Of a stretch of DNA of 64,000 nucleotides, positions 7,107 through 15,484 are shown piece after piece. Every line of letters starts with the position of its first letter. Position 1 is the stretch's first letter. The notes under the pieces are model-generated. The model was given only the letters and a program-made list of their open reading frames with translations. It was not told where the DNA came from and ran no database searches. The translations under genes were made by a program, and so were the position numbers. Source of the DNA: Acidobacteriaceae bacterium (lineage in GTDB: Bacteria > Acidobacteriota > Terriglobia > Terriglobales > Acidobacteriaceae); assembly GCA_025462885.1 (NCBI GenBank), contig JAOAPN010000004.1:496001-560000 (forward strand). The letters are read 5' to 3'.

Positions 7107-9923
7107 TCACTTGGACACCTGTTCGGTGACGAGTGAGATCTTGCCGAGGAGGCCGGAGGTTACCGGCTGAACCTTGTCGAGGTCCTGCATCTGGAAGCGG
7201 TCGCCGTACTTGGCTATCAGGGGTTTGTAGTCGTGCGGTGGCAGAGCGGCCCAGGCATTGATCGCCGTGTTGTAGACGCGGATCTCGATGTGGTTTTGGC
7301 CGGGCTTCAGGTGGCTGGAGACGTCCAGCCGGTACGGAGGGTGCCAGAGAGAGCCGACGCGCTGGCCATTGATGAAGACGATGGCGGCTTCGTGGATCGG
7401 TGGATCGAACCAGGCACGCATCCCTGGACCGGTTCGGGTGACCAGCGGGTTGGGGAGCGGTGCTCCCGGAGCGCGGGTGGTGTTGGTGTCAACCGGAACC
7501 TGCTCGCCGGGCTTCGCCCGGGGCGAACCACCTTCAACCTGCAGGTACGTAGGTTGCGAGGGCGCGGCCGCGAGGCTGAAGTCCCGGGTATAGACGGCCT
7601 CGCCGGAGTAGTTTTTTGTGGCGGGATCAGCAATCCAGTCGGTAAGTTTTGCCTCGGACTGAGACTTGCCGGTGCCGGTAAATTTGAGGCTCCAGTCATT
7701 GCTCAGGTCAGCGACCTGCGTACCAGCGGGACCAGCCTTCGGGGCTGACTTGAGCAGCGTATCGGAGAAAACAAAGACGCGGGACTCGTAAGGGGCCAGG
7801 CTAAGTTCGGCATCGGTGTTGAGCGCCGGGCGGGAGGCGGTGGTATCCGGATCCCATTGCTCCCCATATTTATGGGTCGAGGCGAAGGACACCGAAGTCT
7901 GGACGGGACGGTTCGAGGTATTAGCTACGAAGTAAATATCGGCTGTGGGAAGCTTCCGGCGGATGAACCCAATAGCATCCCGGGTGGGGGCGTCCGTCGC
8001 AGCGACTTTGACGTCCGGCGCCTGCGCCTGGTGCAGGGCGTCGGGGAGAAGAGATTCGCTCGAGACGAATGTTTGCTTCGAGGCGTCGAACAGCTTCGTG
8101 GCCAGAGAGGTAAGTTCTGACGTGACTTTACCGTCGGCACCGCGTGAGGGTGCGCGTCCGACGGAGATCACCTTGCCGCCCGAAGCTACGTATTGCTGAA
8201 TCTTCCGGAGGGTCGCAACGGGAATCCTGTCAGTCGGGGGAATGACCAGAATAGGATGGTGAATGCCAAGACGGCCGATCGCTTCAGCATCTATGAAATC
8301 AACGTTATAGCCAGCAGAAAGAATGCTGGACATTAAGGTTGGAGTGATCAGGTGTGCCATCTCCCCTGTGACGGTGACCTTGCCGGGCGAGAAGGCTGCC
8401 CAAGCGTCGTCGGTAGGGAGCAGGAGCGCTACCTGGTTAGCTGGTTTGCCTTGACGCAGGAGTCCGGAGACGCGCTGTATGTAGCGGGTGACGTCCGGCA
8501 TGACCGGGTGCCAGGGGTTGTGGTCGTTGAAGACGGCGGCGGCGTAGAGGCTCCAGCCGGGCTCCCCGACCTGGGGGGCGGAGTAGGGCCAGCCGTGGCC
8601 AATGATCTGGTTCTGACCCATGATGAAGTCGACGTCGGCTTCGGCCTTCATATCGAGGGGCGTAGCGCGGAAGACGGGAGAATGAAGCCAGGTAAAGGTC
8701 TCGCCGGAGGTGACGTTATTGCCGAAGACGTGATTTCCAGAGGAGGCCCAGCGGAGTGTGGAAAACTGGCGCCATTGGGGACCTTCTCCCTCGGGAAGAG
8801 AGACTAAATGTTGGCTTGAAAATGTAACTGCTGGCTCACCATAAGTTTGCGAGCGAAACTTCGTGCGATGCGCGATAGCCCAGTTATTGATTTGAGTCAG
8901 GTAATTTTCATTCACTAATTCTGTGAGCGTCTTGCCCCAGTCGTGCCTTACTGCTTCGGCGGAGGGGGTTCCGCCCGCGACCAGTTCGGGAAGATGGGGG
9001 ATGAGATCGTAGCCGCGACGTCGTTTGAACTCGTCGGCCAGGCCGGGGGTCCAATCGGAACCATAAGCTTCGAGGGAGTCGGAGAAGACGGCGTAGGGCG
9101 GTGTGGCGCCGAAGGCCTTGACCAGCGGCTCGGCGACGGACTTGAGATGGGTGGCGACCGCTTTGTGGCTGAAGGTATCGAGCACCCAGCCCTCGGAGCC
9201 GACTGCGGCTCGCTTGACCTGCTGGCCGGTATGGCTTTGGACGAAGATCAGGACGGTGCGCGGAGTGTCGGATGCCGGGATTGTGGGAGTTCCGATTGCA
9301 GGAAACGATACCGCGGAGGCGGCATCCCAGTTATGAGCGCCCTTCGCCGTGGATGGGTTGGGGGAGGTATCGGCCAGCGCGTAGGAGAGGATCGATTCGC
9401 CCTCGGCAAGCTTGAGTTTGGGAAGGGACGTGGCGTGAGGGGCAAGCGGGAGTTCGATGACGCGGAGGCGGGTCGCGGCCTCATCCAAGGTGGTGGCGGA
9501 TCCGCCATAAGGCCAGCCGCTGCCCAGGGTGACGTCGACGCGAAGACCTAGTTTGCGGGCTTCGGTCTGGGCGTAGCGAACGTTGTCGAGCATGTCCGGC
9601 CCGACGAACGGTTCATTGACCAGGTTTTTGGATGGGTCGTCGAGGACCTGGGGATAGACGAAGGCGAGTTCTACGCCGCCGATACCGTCTGCTTTCATCT
9701 GCTGAAGCTCGCGAAGGATCTCGGGTTTTTCGACGGCGGTTCCGAACCACCACCAACGCATCATGGGGCGGGCGTTGGGGGAAAGATTCTGGAATTGTTG
9801 CTTTAGGTTTTGTGGTTTATCTGTTGCAAATAAATAGCTTGTATGAAATTCCAGAGTAAGGGCGCTTAAGAGAAGTGCCGTAGTGCGCGTAAGGCGTAAG
9901 GATCTTGAGGAGATGCGGATCAT
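7107..9923 (-). CDS. Secreted glycoside hydrolase family 106 alpha-L-rhamnosidase
   Basis: 938-residue protein starting at the ATG at 9923, two bases after the stop of the GH35 gene. The reading frame stays open upstream inside that gene, but the extra sequence is Arg/Pro-rich out-of-frame translation. The N terminus is a signal peptide (MIRISSRSLRLTRTTALLLS.., cleaved near residue 31). Then come the family features PMMRWWWFG, KADGIGGVELAFVYPQ, DVTLGSGWPYGG and IMGQNQIIGHGWPYSAP, and a C-terminal galactose-binding-like jelly roll (AIVFINGQRVGSLWHPPYRL). GH106 enzymes release terminal alpha-L-rhamnose from rhamnogalacturonan or glycosides. The product would feed the rhaB/rhaD pathway encoded nearby on the other strand. 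Confidence 0.9.
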   Translation of the reverse strand: MIRISSRSLRLTRTTALLLSALTLEFHTSYLFATDKPQNLKQQFQNLSPNARPMMRWWWFGTAVEKPEILRELQQMKADGIGGVELAFVYPQVLDDPSKNLVNEPFVGPDMLDNVRYAQTEARKLGLRVDVTLGSGWPYGGSATTLDEAATRLRVIELPLAPHATSLPKLKLAEGESILSYALADTSPNPSTAKGAHNWDAASAVSFPAIGTPTIPASDTPRTVLIFVQSHTGQQVKRAAVGSEGWVLDTFSHKAVATHLKSVAEPLVKAFGATPPYAVFSDSLEAYGSDWTPGLADEFKRRRGYDLIPHLPELVAGGTPSAEAVRHDWGKTLTELVNENYLTQINNWAIAHRTKFRSQTYGEPAVTFSSQHLVSLPEGEGPQWRQFSTLRWASSGNHVFGNNVTSGETFTWLHSPVFRATPLDMKAEADVDFIMGQNQIIGHGWPYSAPQVGEPGWSLYAAAVFNDHNPWHPVMPDVTRYIQRVSGLLRQGKPANQVALLLPTDDAWAAFSPGKVTVTGEMAHLITPTLMSSILSAGYNVDFIDAEAIGRLGIHHPILVIPPTDRIPVATLRKIQQYVASGGKVISVGRAPSRGADGKVTSELTSLATKLFDASKQTFVSSESLLPDALHQAQAPDVKVAATDAPTRDAIGFIRRKLPTADIYFVANTSNRPVQTSVSFASTHKYGEQWDPDTTASRPALNTDAELSLAPYESRVFVFSDTLLKSAPKAGPAGTQVADLSNDWSLKFTGTGKSQSEAKLTDWIADPATKNYSGEAVYTRDFSLAAAPSQPTYLQVEGGSPRAKPGEQVPVDTNTTRAPGAPLPNPLVTRTGPGMRAWFDPPIHEAAIVFINGQRVGSLWHPPYRLDVSSHLKPGQNHIEIRVYNTAINAWAALPPHDYKPLIAKYGDRFQMQDLDKVQPVTSGLLGKISLVTEQVSK

Positions 9924-9925
9924 GG

Positions 9926-11845
9926 TTATTCCTGTTTGCTCTTGGTCTTGTCGGGCGTGGGCCCGTCGAGGATCGGCTGCGCGAGGCCAGCCACATGGGG
10001 CGTGGTGGCAGCGGGAAGAAGGTCGAAGGTGACGATTTCGTTGCGACCCTTGCGGAGCCAGGGGGCGGGAACGTAGAGAGTCTGCTGGGGGCCGACGTTC
10101 CAGAAGCGGCCAATGGGGTGGCCGTTGATCCAGAGAGCGCCCTTGCCCAGGTTGCGGATGTCGAGGAAGGTGTCGCCGGTTGCGCTGAGGGTGAAGGAGG
10201 CCCGGCTGAAGTGAGGGCCGTCGGATGCGCCGGGTTTGAAGTGGGTCGGGAGGGAGGTCATGGCGAGGGTGTAGGTCTGCCACCCGGTGAGCGGAGTGCC
10301 GCTAAGGGTGACGGACTGGGTGATGCCCTTGGACTCGATGCGCATGGCCCTGGTGGAGTTGATGCGGCCGTCGTTGGCGACCAGAATGTCGAGTTGCGCG
10401 GGGCCGGTCGTGGTGATGGCGAGCGTGGATTTTTCTTTGGAGGAGTCTGCGTTGTGGCGGACCAGGGTTCCGGTGAGTCTTCCGTCGAGGTAGATCTGGG
10501 CGTAGTCGTGAAGATCGGTAAGGGTCAGGTCTCCCGTGATGGCTGCTGCAATTTTAGTCCGGTAGAGGATGTAGCCGTAGCTCTGGTCGAAGTGCTCCAT
10601 GGGATGCGGGGTGTCGCTGGTGATGGGTGCGGGAAGATTTTGCCAGAGGGCGGCGGATTCGGTCAGGTTGATCTGCGGAATGGTGATGACGGGTGGCGCG
10701 GCGGGGATAGGGGGGAGGCAGGCTTCGGAACCCATCTCCGAAGGTCCGGACGTGGGGCACCCATACTTTGCCAGGATTTTTCGGTAGGCCAGGAATTTCG
10801 GGGTGGGGTGCCCGGCCTCGTCGAGGGGAGCGTCGTAGTCGTAGCTGGTGACGTCGGGGAGGAACTGGCCGGAGATATTGCTGGAGCCGGCCATGAAGCC
10901 GAAGCTGGTTCCTCCATGGAACATATAGATGTTGATACCGGCTCCGCGATGGAGGATGTAGTCGAGGTCTTCAAGCTGCGGCGGGGTGGGGCGGGTCTCG
11001 TGAGGATGGCCCCAGTGATCGAACCAGCCGGGCCAGTACTCGGAGACGAAGAGCGGTTGGCCGGGGCGGACTTTTTCGAGGGCATCCATGCCGCCCTGGT
11101 GGTTTCCAATGCCGAAGTTGGTGGCGGCGTAGAGACCGGGGATGGAGCCGCCGGGGATGTTGCGCCAGTTGTCGGCAGAGTAGAGCAGCGAGGCGTTGAA
11201 GCGGGATTCCTCGAAGATTTTTTTGAGGTGCTCCATGTAGACGTGATCGTGGTCGAAGTTGCCGTACTCATTTTCGACCTGGGTCATCAGGATGGGGCCG
11301 CCGTGTCCTAGCTGGAGGGGAGCGACCTCCTGGGCGAGGCGGTGGATCCAGCGCTCGGTGGGGGCCATGAAGATGGGGTCGTTGGAACGGAGGACCGCGG
11401 CGGAGGCCGGGTCTTTGAGCAGCCAGGCGGGGAAGCCACCCAGTTCCCACTCGGCGCAGGAGTAGGGGCCGGAGCGGAGGATGACGTAGAGACCCTCTTG
11501 CTGGGCTGCCTTGATGAAGGCGGCAAGGTCGTTGTTGCCGGAGAAATCGTAGTGGCCCTGCGTGGGTTCGTGGACGTTCCAGAAGACATAGGTGGCGATG
11601 GTGTTGAGGCCCATGGCCTTCGCCATCTTGAGGCGGGCGTGCCAGTACTCACGGGGGATGCGGGCGTAGTGGAGTTCGCCGGAGAGAACTTTGAAGGGCT
11701 TTCCATCGAGTGAGAAGTGGTTGTGATCGACGGCGAAACTATGGGTCTGGGCATTGGTCTGGGCGGACGCGGGAGTGGATGGGATGAGGGGCGCTACTGC
11801 GACGAAGAGAGCGAAGGCGGAGGGAAGAAAGTATTTTCGGATCAT
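9926..11845 (-). CDS. Secreted glycoside hydrolase family 35 beta-galactosidase
   Basis: 639 residues with a signal peptide (MIRKYFLPSAFALFVAVAPL.., ASA-Q type cleavage). The GH35 TIM barrel shows YVFWNVHEP, LRSGPYSCAEWELGGFPAWL, the acid/base region GGPILMTQVENEYG (Glu near 191) and the nucleophile region VSEYWPGWFDHWG (Glu near 267). C-terminal beta-sandwich domains end with RKGRNEIVTFDL. The enzyme removes terminal beta-galactosyl residues, for example from galactan side chains of rhamnogalacturonan I. It is the first gene of the operon with GH106 and GH28. The start has no clear Shine-Dalgarno sequence. Confidence 0.93.
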   Translation of the reverse strand: MIRKYFLPSAFALFVAVAPLIPSTPASAQTNAQTHSFAVDHNHFSLDGKPFKVLSGELHYARIPREYWHARLKMAKAMGLNTIATYVFWNVHEPTQGHYDFSGNNDLAAFIKAAQQEGLYVILRSGPYSCAEWELGGFPAWLLKDPASAAVLRSNDPIFMAPTERWIHRLAQEVAPLQLGHGGPILMTQVENEYGNFDHDHVYMEHLKKIFEESRFNASLLYSADNWRNIPGGSIPGLYAATNFGIGNHQGGMDALEKVRPGQPLFVSEYWPGWFDHWGHPHETRPTPPQLEDLDYILHRGAGINIYMFHGGTSFGFMAGSSNISGQFLPDVTSYDYDAPLDEAGHPTPKFLAYRKILAKYGCPTSGPSEMGSEACLPPIPAAPPVITIPQINLTESAALWQNLPAPITSDTPHPMEHFDQSYGYILYRTKIAAAITGDLTLTDLHDYAQIYLDGRLTGTLVRHNADSSKEKSTLAITTTGPAQLDILVANDGRINSTRAMRIESKGITQSVTLSGTPLTGWQTYTLAMTSLPTHFKPGASDGPHFSRASFTLSATGDTFLDIRNLGKGALWINGHPIGRFWNVGPQQTLYVPAPWLRKGRNEIVTFDLLPAATTPHVAGLAQPILDGPTPDKTKSKQE

Positions 11846-11923
11846 GGAGGAGAGATTGCGGGTAACGGAGTCAAGTTAGTTCATTTGAGGCAAAGTTTCA
11901 AGGGAAGAACTTATAGGCAAGTG

Positions 11924-11942
11924 GAGCACCATAACTGCTCCG
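11924..11942. promoter_or_regulatory. Short inverted repeat in the GH35 / EAL divergent intergenic region
   Basis: GGAGCA and TGCTCC arms separated by seven bases, about 80 bases upstream of the GH35 start, in the 188-base region between the divergent GH35 operon and the EAL gene. It could be an operator for the pectin operon or a small hairpin. No regulator gene is adjacent, so this is weak. Confidence 0.25.
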
Positions 11943-12033
11943 TTTTCATATCACTGTGCGGTGTGGTTCGACTATGTCTGTAAGGTGAAGATTAATTGGG
12001 TGGATGGGCCGTGGGGCGTTAGTATGAGCCATC

Positions 12034-13998
12034 ATGATTGCCGACGATGTGGTCGATCTGCGGAGAGGGATTGAGAGCGACGAGATCGTTCCGTACTTTC
12101 AGCCTCTGACGGAGTTGCGGACCGGGCAACTGATCGGGTTCGAGGTGCTGGCGCGTTGGAAACACCCCCTGCGAGGCATGGTTCCGCCGGATGAATTTAT
12201 CCGGATGGCGGAGGATGCAGGGTGCATCGGGGCGCTGATGGAGAAGGTGCTTTCGCAGGCGTTCTGGGCGATGCGGCCTTTGCCGGAGTATCTGCGGCTC
12301 TCGGTCAATGTCTCTGCGATCCAGTTGCGGAACCGGACCTTGCGGCGCCAGGTGAGCCTGGCATCGGAGGAGACGGGCTTCTCGCTGGAGCGGCTGACCG
12401 TAGAAATTACCGAGAGCGCGCTGGTCGGAAACATCGAGCATGCGCGGACGATCACGGAAGAACTGAAGGCCCTCGGAGTGCGAGTCGCAATCGACGACTT
12501 CGGGACGGGGTATTCGAGTCTGCGACACCTGCATGCTCTGCCGTTCGATGAGATCAAGGTCGACCGGAGCTTTGTCCAGACCATGCTGACGCGGCGGGAG
12601 AGCCGCAAGATCGTCGCGGCGATCATCGGGTTGGGTCAAAGCCTGGGACTGACAACAGTAGCGGAGGGCGTCGAGGACGCCGCGCAGGCTGACATGCTGC
12701 TGTGGCTGGGATGCGATCTGGCTCAGGGTTTTTTGTACGGCCGGCCAGTGTCGGACGGACGGTTGGAGCGATTTGTACAGGAGCAGAAAGCGGTGCGGCG
12801 CAGGGAGGCGGGTAAACCACCGAATCCGGAGGACACCACGTTCCAGTTGGAGGCTCTCCCGAGCCAGCGACTCTCCCAGTTGCAGGCGATCTATGATGGG
12901 GCTCCAGTGGGGCTTTGTTTTATCGATCGGAATGAGCGGTACGTCAGCTTGAACAAGCGGCTGGCGGAGTTGAACAACGCTCCGATTGCGATGCATCTGG
13001 GGCGGACGGTGGCGGAGATGATCCCGGAGTTCTACACGTTTCTGGGGCCGTACATTAAACGCGCGTTGCAGGGTGAGGTCTTTTCGGGATTGAAGTTTGA
13101 GGCGGCGCGCGGAGATGGTGTCGTGCAGATTCGATCGACTTCGTATCAGCCGACGCGGGACGAGGCAGGCGAGGTCGTAGGAATTTCGGTAGCGGTACTG
13201 GACATCACCGACCAGGAGACAGCGGAGACAGCGCTGCGGGAGAGCGAGGTCCATCATCGGTATGCGGTGGCGTTGAGTCCGCAGATTCCCTGGACGGCGG
13301 ATGCAGAGGGAATGATTACCGAGGCGAGTCCGCAGTGGACGGCTCTGACCGGATTGACGCTGGAAGAATCGGTCGGTCGAGGTTGGGCGAGGGTCGTGCA
13401 TCCGGAGGACAGAGAGGCTGCGGGAGAGAAGTGGCAGCACTCGATTAAGACGGGCGCGCCGCTGGACGTGGAGTACAGGGTGCTGTGCGTGGATGGACAG
13501 TGGCGATGGATCCGGTCCCGGGCAGCGGCACGGTTGGACGAGCATGGCAACGTGATTCGCTGGTATGGCGCATTGGAGGATACGAGCGAGTACAGGCGGA
13601 CCAGGGAAGAGTTGGAGGCCGCTGCAGCGCGACTCCAGGGAGTCTTCAACGCTGTCCCGGTCGGGATTGTTATCGGCGAGGCCCCGAGTGGGAAGGTCGT
13701 GATGGCGAATCCACAGGCGGAGAAGATCCTTGGGCATCCAGTAGTGGATACGCTCAATATCCCAGACCGTGAGAAATGGGGGCTGCACTATTCTGACGGT
13801 CGAAAAGTACCGGCGGAGGAGTATCCGCTGGTGCGTTCGATCGTAAAGGGAGAGACAACCGGCGCCCAAAGCTTCCGCTATGTGCGAAGTGATGGAACGG
13901 AGCGCTGTATCAATCTGACAGCGGCTCCGATTCGGGGTAAGGATGGCGAAATCATCGGCGGCGTAGTGGCGATTCAGGACGAAAAAGACAACAAATAA
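12034..13998 (+). CDS. EAL-domain cyclic-di-GMP phosphodiesterase with C-terminal PAS domains
   Basis: 654 residues. Residues about 1-250 are a full EAL domain: FEVLARW (EVL in place of EAL), NVSAIQLR, VEITESAL, AIDDFGTGYSSL, EIKVDRSF, AEGVE. These metal and substrate residues predict hydrolysis of cyclic di-GMP. The remainder holds about three PAS domains (near 285-400, 405-515 and 525-650), with PAC-like endings such as GEVVGISVAVLDITDQE and EYRVLCVDGQWRWIRSRAA. No transmembrane segment is evident, so it is a cytosolic sensor. The order EAL first, PAS after is the reverse of the common layout. Its stop abuts the convergent lipoprotein gene directly. Confidence 0.9.
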   Translation: MIADDVVDLRRGIESDEIVPYFQPLTELRTGQLIGFEVLARWKHPLRGMVPPDEFIRMAEDAGCIGALMEKVLSQAFWAMRPLPEYLRLSVNVSAIQLRNRTLRRQVSLASEETGFSLERLTVEITESALVGNIEHARTITEELKALGVRVAIDDFGTGYSSLRHLHALPFDEIKVDRSFVQTMLTRRESRKIVAAIIGLGQSLGLTTVAEGVEDAAQADMLLWLGCDLAQGFLYGRPVSDGRLERFVQEQKAVRRREAGKPPNPEDTTFQLEALPSQRLSQLQAIYDGAPVGLCFIDRNERYVSLNKRLAELNNAPIAMHLGRTVAEMIPEFYTFLGPYIKRALQGEVFSGLKFEAARGDGVVQIRSTSYQPTRDEAGEVVGISVAVLDITDQETAETALRESEVHHRYAVALSPQIPWTADAEGMITEASPQWTALTGLTLEESVGRGWARVVHPEDREAAGEKWQHSIKTGAPLDVEYRVLCVDGQWRWIRSRAAARLDEHGNVIRWYGALEDTSEYRRTREELEAAAARLQGVFNAVPVGIVIGEAPSGKVVMANPQAEKILGHPVVDTLNIPDREKWGLHYSDGRKVPAEEYPLVRSIVKGETTGAQSFRYVRSDGTERCINLTAAPIRGKDGEIIGGVVAIQDEKDNK

Positions 13999-14571
13999 TT
14001 ATTCGGGAATCTGCCACCCTGCGAGAGTTCCGGCGAGCGTGGCATGGCCCGTTGACTCTCCGTGGATGGTCTGGGCCATGGCGGGAAATGCAGCCTCGAC
14101 GTCGGGTGTCTTCGCCCAGACGGGCACCTCCTGCAAGGTGTAGCGGTAGGTGACGTGCGTTTCCGGGAAGCCGTTTGCCTGCGCCGGCGGGGTGAAGGAG
14201 TCGATGGCGGTGACCTGGCGGTGGCCATAGCAGAAGCGCGGGGCGTAGCGCTCTCCAATCTTGGTGACGGTGTAGCGGTTGACATGGATGGCGGGCTCTT
14301 GGGCGACAGTGAGGAGCGTTGCCTTGACCAGGGAGTCGAACTGCTTGATCTCGGTCTTGTCGGATGTGCCGACGGGGAAGCGCGGAGGATCGGGGAAGAG
14401 GCACTCATTATGAGTGGAGAAATTAGCGTTGAGGGCGGCGATGAAGTTCTCCGGGGTGGCCTTGGTCTTGCTCTTGCAGCCGACGGCGAGGAAGAGCAGT
14501 AAGGCTGCGGCGATGCTGAGAGTAGTGCGTCGAGCGGCCTTCTGAAGAGGATGAAAGTGAGGCTGGATCAT
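13999..14571 (-). CDS. Predicted lipoprotein of unknown function
   Basis: 190 residues from the ATG at 14571, chosen over one 13 codons upstream because it gives a compact signal peptide ending in the lipobox LAVGC. The mature part (CKSKTKATPENFIAALNANF onward) has no motif I recognise. Two further Cys residues (NECLF, PRFCYGH) could form a disulfide. It is convergent with the EAL-PAS gene, with no bases between the stops. Function unknown. Confidence 0.75.
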   Translation of the reverse strand: MIQPHFHPLQKAARRTTLSIAAALLLFLAVGCKSKTKATPENFIAALNANFSTHNECLFPDPPRFPVGTSDKTEIKQFDSLVKATLLTVAQEPAIHVNRYTVTKIGERYAPRFCYGHRQVTAIDSFTPPAQANGFPETHVTYRYTLQEVPVWAKTPDVEAAFPAMAQTIHGESTGHATLAGTLAGWQIPE

Positions 14572-14702
14572 GGCGGTCTCTTTTCTTACAAATGTGCTGG
14601 GGCAGTTCAAAATTCAGTCCTGCTAATTGCAACCAAAGGGTTTGATGCAGGATTTTGTAACACTGGGCAGGGAACCCGGTCCGCATATGTCAGGATGGAG
14701 GC

Positions 14703-15248
14703 ATGGCGAATGCTCCGAATCAGACGAGATCTTCGCGGGGGGCGATGTACCTCTTTGTCGGCGCCGTCCTGCTGATCGGGGCGATTGTGTCGTACCCGTG
14801 GCCACGGCGGAGTGAGCCGCTGATCGAAGCTGCACAGCGCCAGGTCTTGCGGGATATTGCGCTGGAGCGTTTGGAGGGTGGAGAGTGGCGACTCTCCGAA
14901 CACAAGGGGCAGGCGGTGCTGATCAACTATTGGGCGAGTTGGTGTGGGCCTTGCCGGATTGAGACTCCCGGGCTGGTACGTCTCTCGCAGGAGCTGCCGG
15001 GGTTGGCGGTGGTGGGGGTCTCGATGGATACCGGGGATCACGCACCGGTGCGTGACTTCGTAAAACAGATGCGGGTGGGATATCCGATTGTGTTTCCGGC
15101 TGCGCTGTCGCAAATAGGAGAGGCTATGGTGGGGTTGCCTACGACGGTTCTGGTGGACCGGCAGGGACGCGTCGCCAAGACGTATATGGGGGCGACGCGC
15201 GAGACGGAGTTTCGGGAGGATGTGCAGAAGGTGCTGGGAGAGCGGTAG
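14703..15248 (+). CDS. Membrane-anchored TlpA/ResA-like thiol-disulfide oxidoreductase
   Basis: 181 residues: one N-terminal membrane anchor (GAMYLFVGAVLLIGAIVSY, about 14-32), then a thioredoxin fold facing the periplasm with the redox motif WCGPC inside INYWASWCGPCRIETPGL and the cis-Pro region MVGLPTTVLVDRQG. TlpA/ResA proteins reduce disulfides outside the membrane, often for cytochrome c or oxidase maturation. No cytochrome biogenesis gene is adjacent, so the partner is unknown. Confidence 0.88.
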   Translation: MANAPNQTRSSRGAMYLFVGAVLLIGAIVSYPWPRRSEPLIEAAQRQVLRDIALERLEGGEWRLSEHKGQAVLINYWASWCGPCRIETPGLVRLSQELPGLAVVGVSMDTGDHAPVRDFVKQMRVGYPIVFPAALSQIGEAMVGLPTTVLVDRQGRVAKTYMGATRETEFREDVQKVLGER

Positions 15249-15304
15249 GCAATATCGACATATACGGGCATTACATCTTCGCCGGTGTGGTTGAATTTAG
15301 AAGA

Positions 15305-15450
15305 TTCCGAAGGGCATACCTTCAGGTATGCCGAAAGAAGCATCCACCTCCACCCTTTGTTTCTCTTGTCGGTTTGCCATAGGCAAACCGACAAAAGAAA
15401 CAAATCAAAATAAGTAGCGTTTGGCACACCTGAAGGTGTGCCCTTCCAAA
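15305..15450. repeat. Multi-palindrome intergenic element (REP/BIME-like)
   Basis: Three nested inverted repeats fill the gap between the TlpA-like and CE12 genes. A left hairpin, GGCATACCT-TC-AGGTATGCC, lies at 15313-15332. A large central hairpin at 15356-15404 has arms reading TTGTCGGTTTGCC around ATA, continued outward by TTTGTTTCT / AGAAACAAA. A right hairpin, GGCACACCT-GA-AGGTGTGCC, lies at 15423-15442. The outer hairpins also pair with each other (AAGGGCATACC with GGTGTGCCCTT), so the whole block can fold as one unit. It contains no coding sequence. Confidence 0.8.
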
Positions 15451-15484
15451 GGCTATATGTTGATACTGCCTGGCTCAGAAGACA

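Noticed and set aside
9924..10283. N-terminal 120-codon extension of the GH106 frame
   Set aside because: Arg/Pro-rich out-of-frame sequence inside the GH35 gene; a signal peptide begins at the ATG at 9923.
9905..11311. Long plus-strand frame antisense to the GH35 gene
   Set aside because: Gly/Val/Asp-rich translation typical of antisense reading of G+C-rich codons; GH35 on the other strand has clear family motifs. The same applies to antisense frames over rhaD, the EAL gene, the OmpA-type gene, mqnE and GH105.
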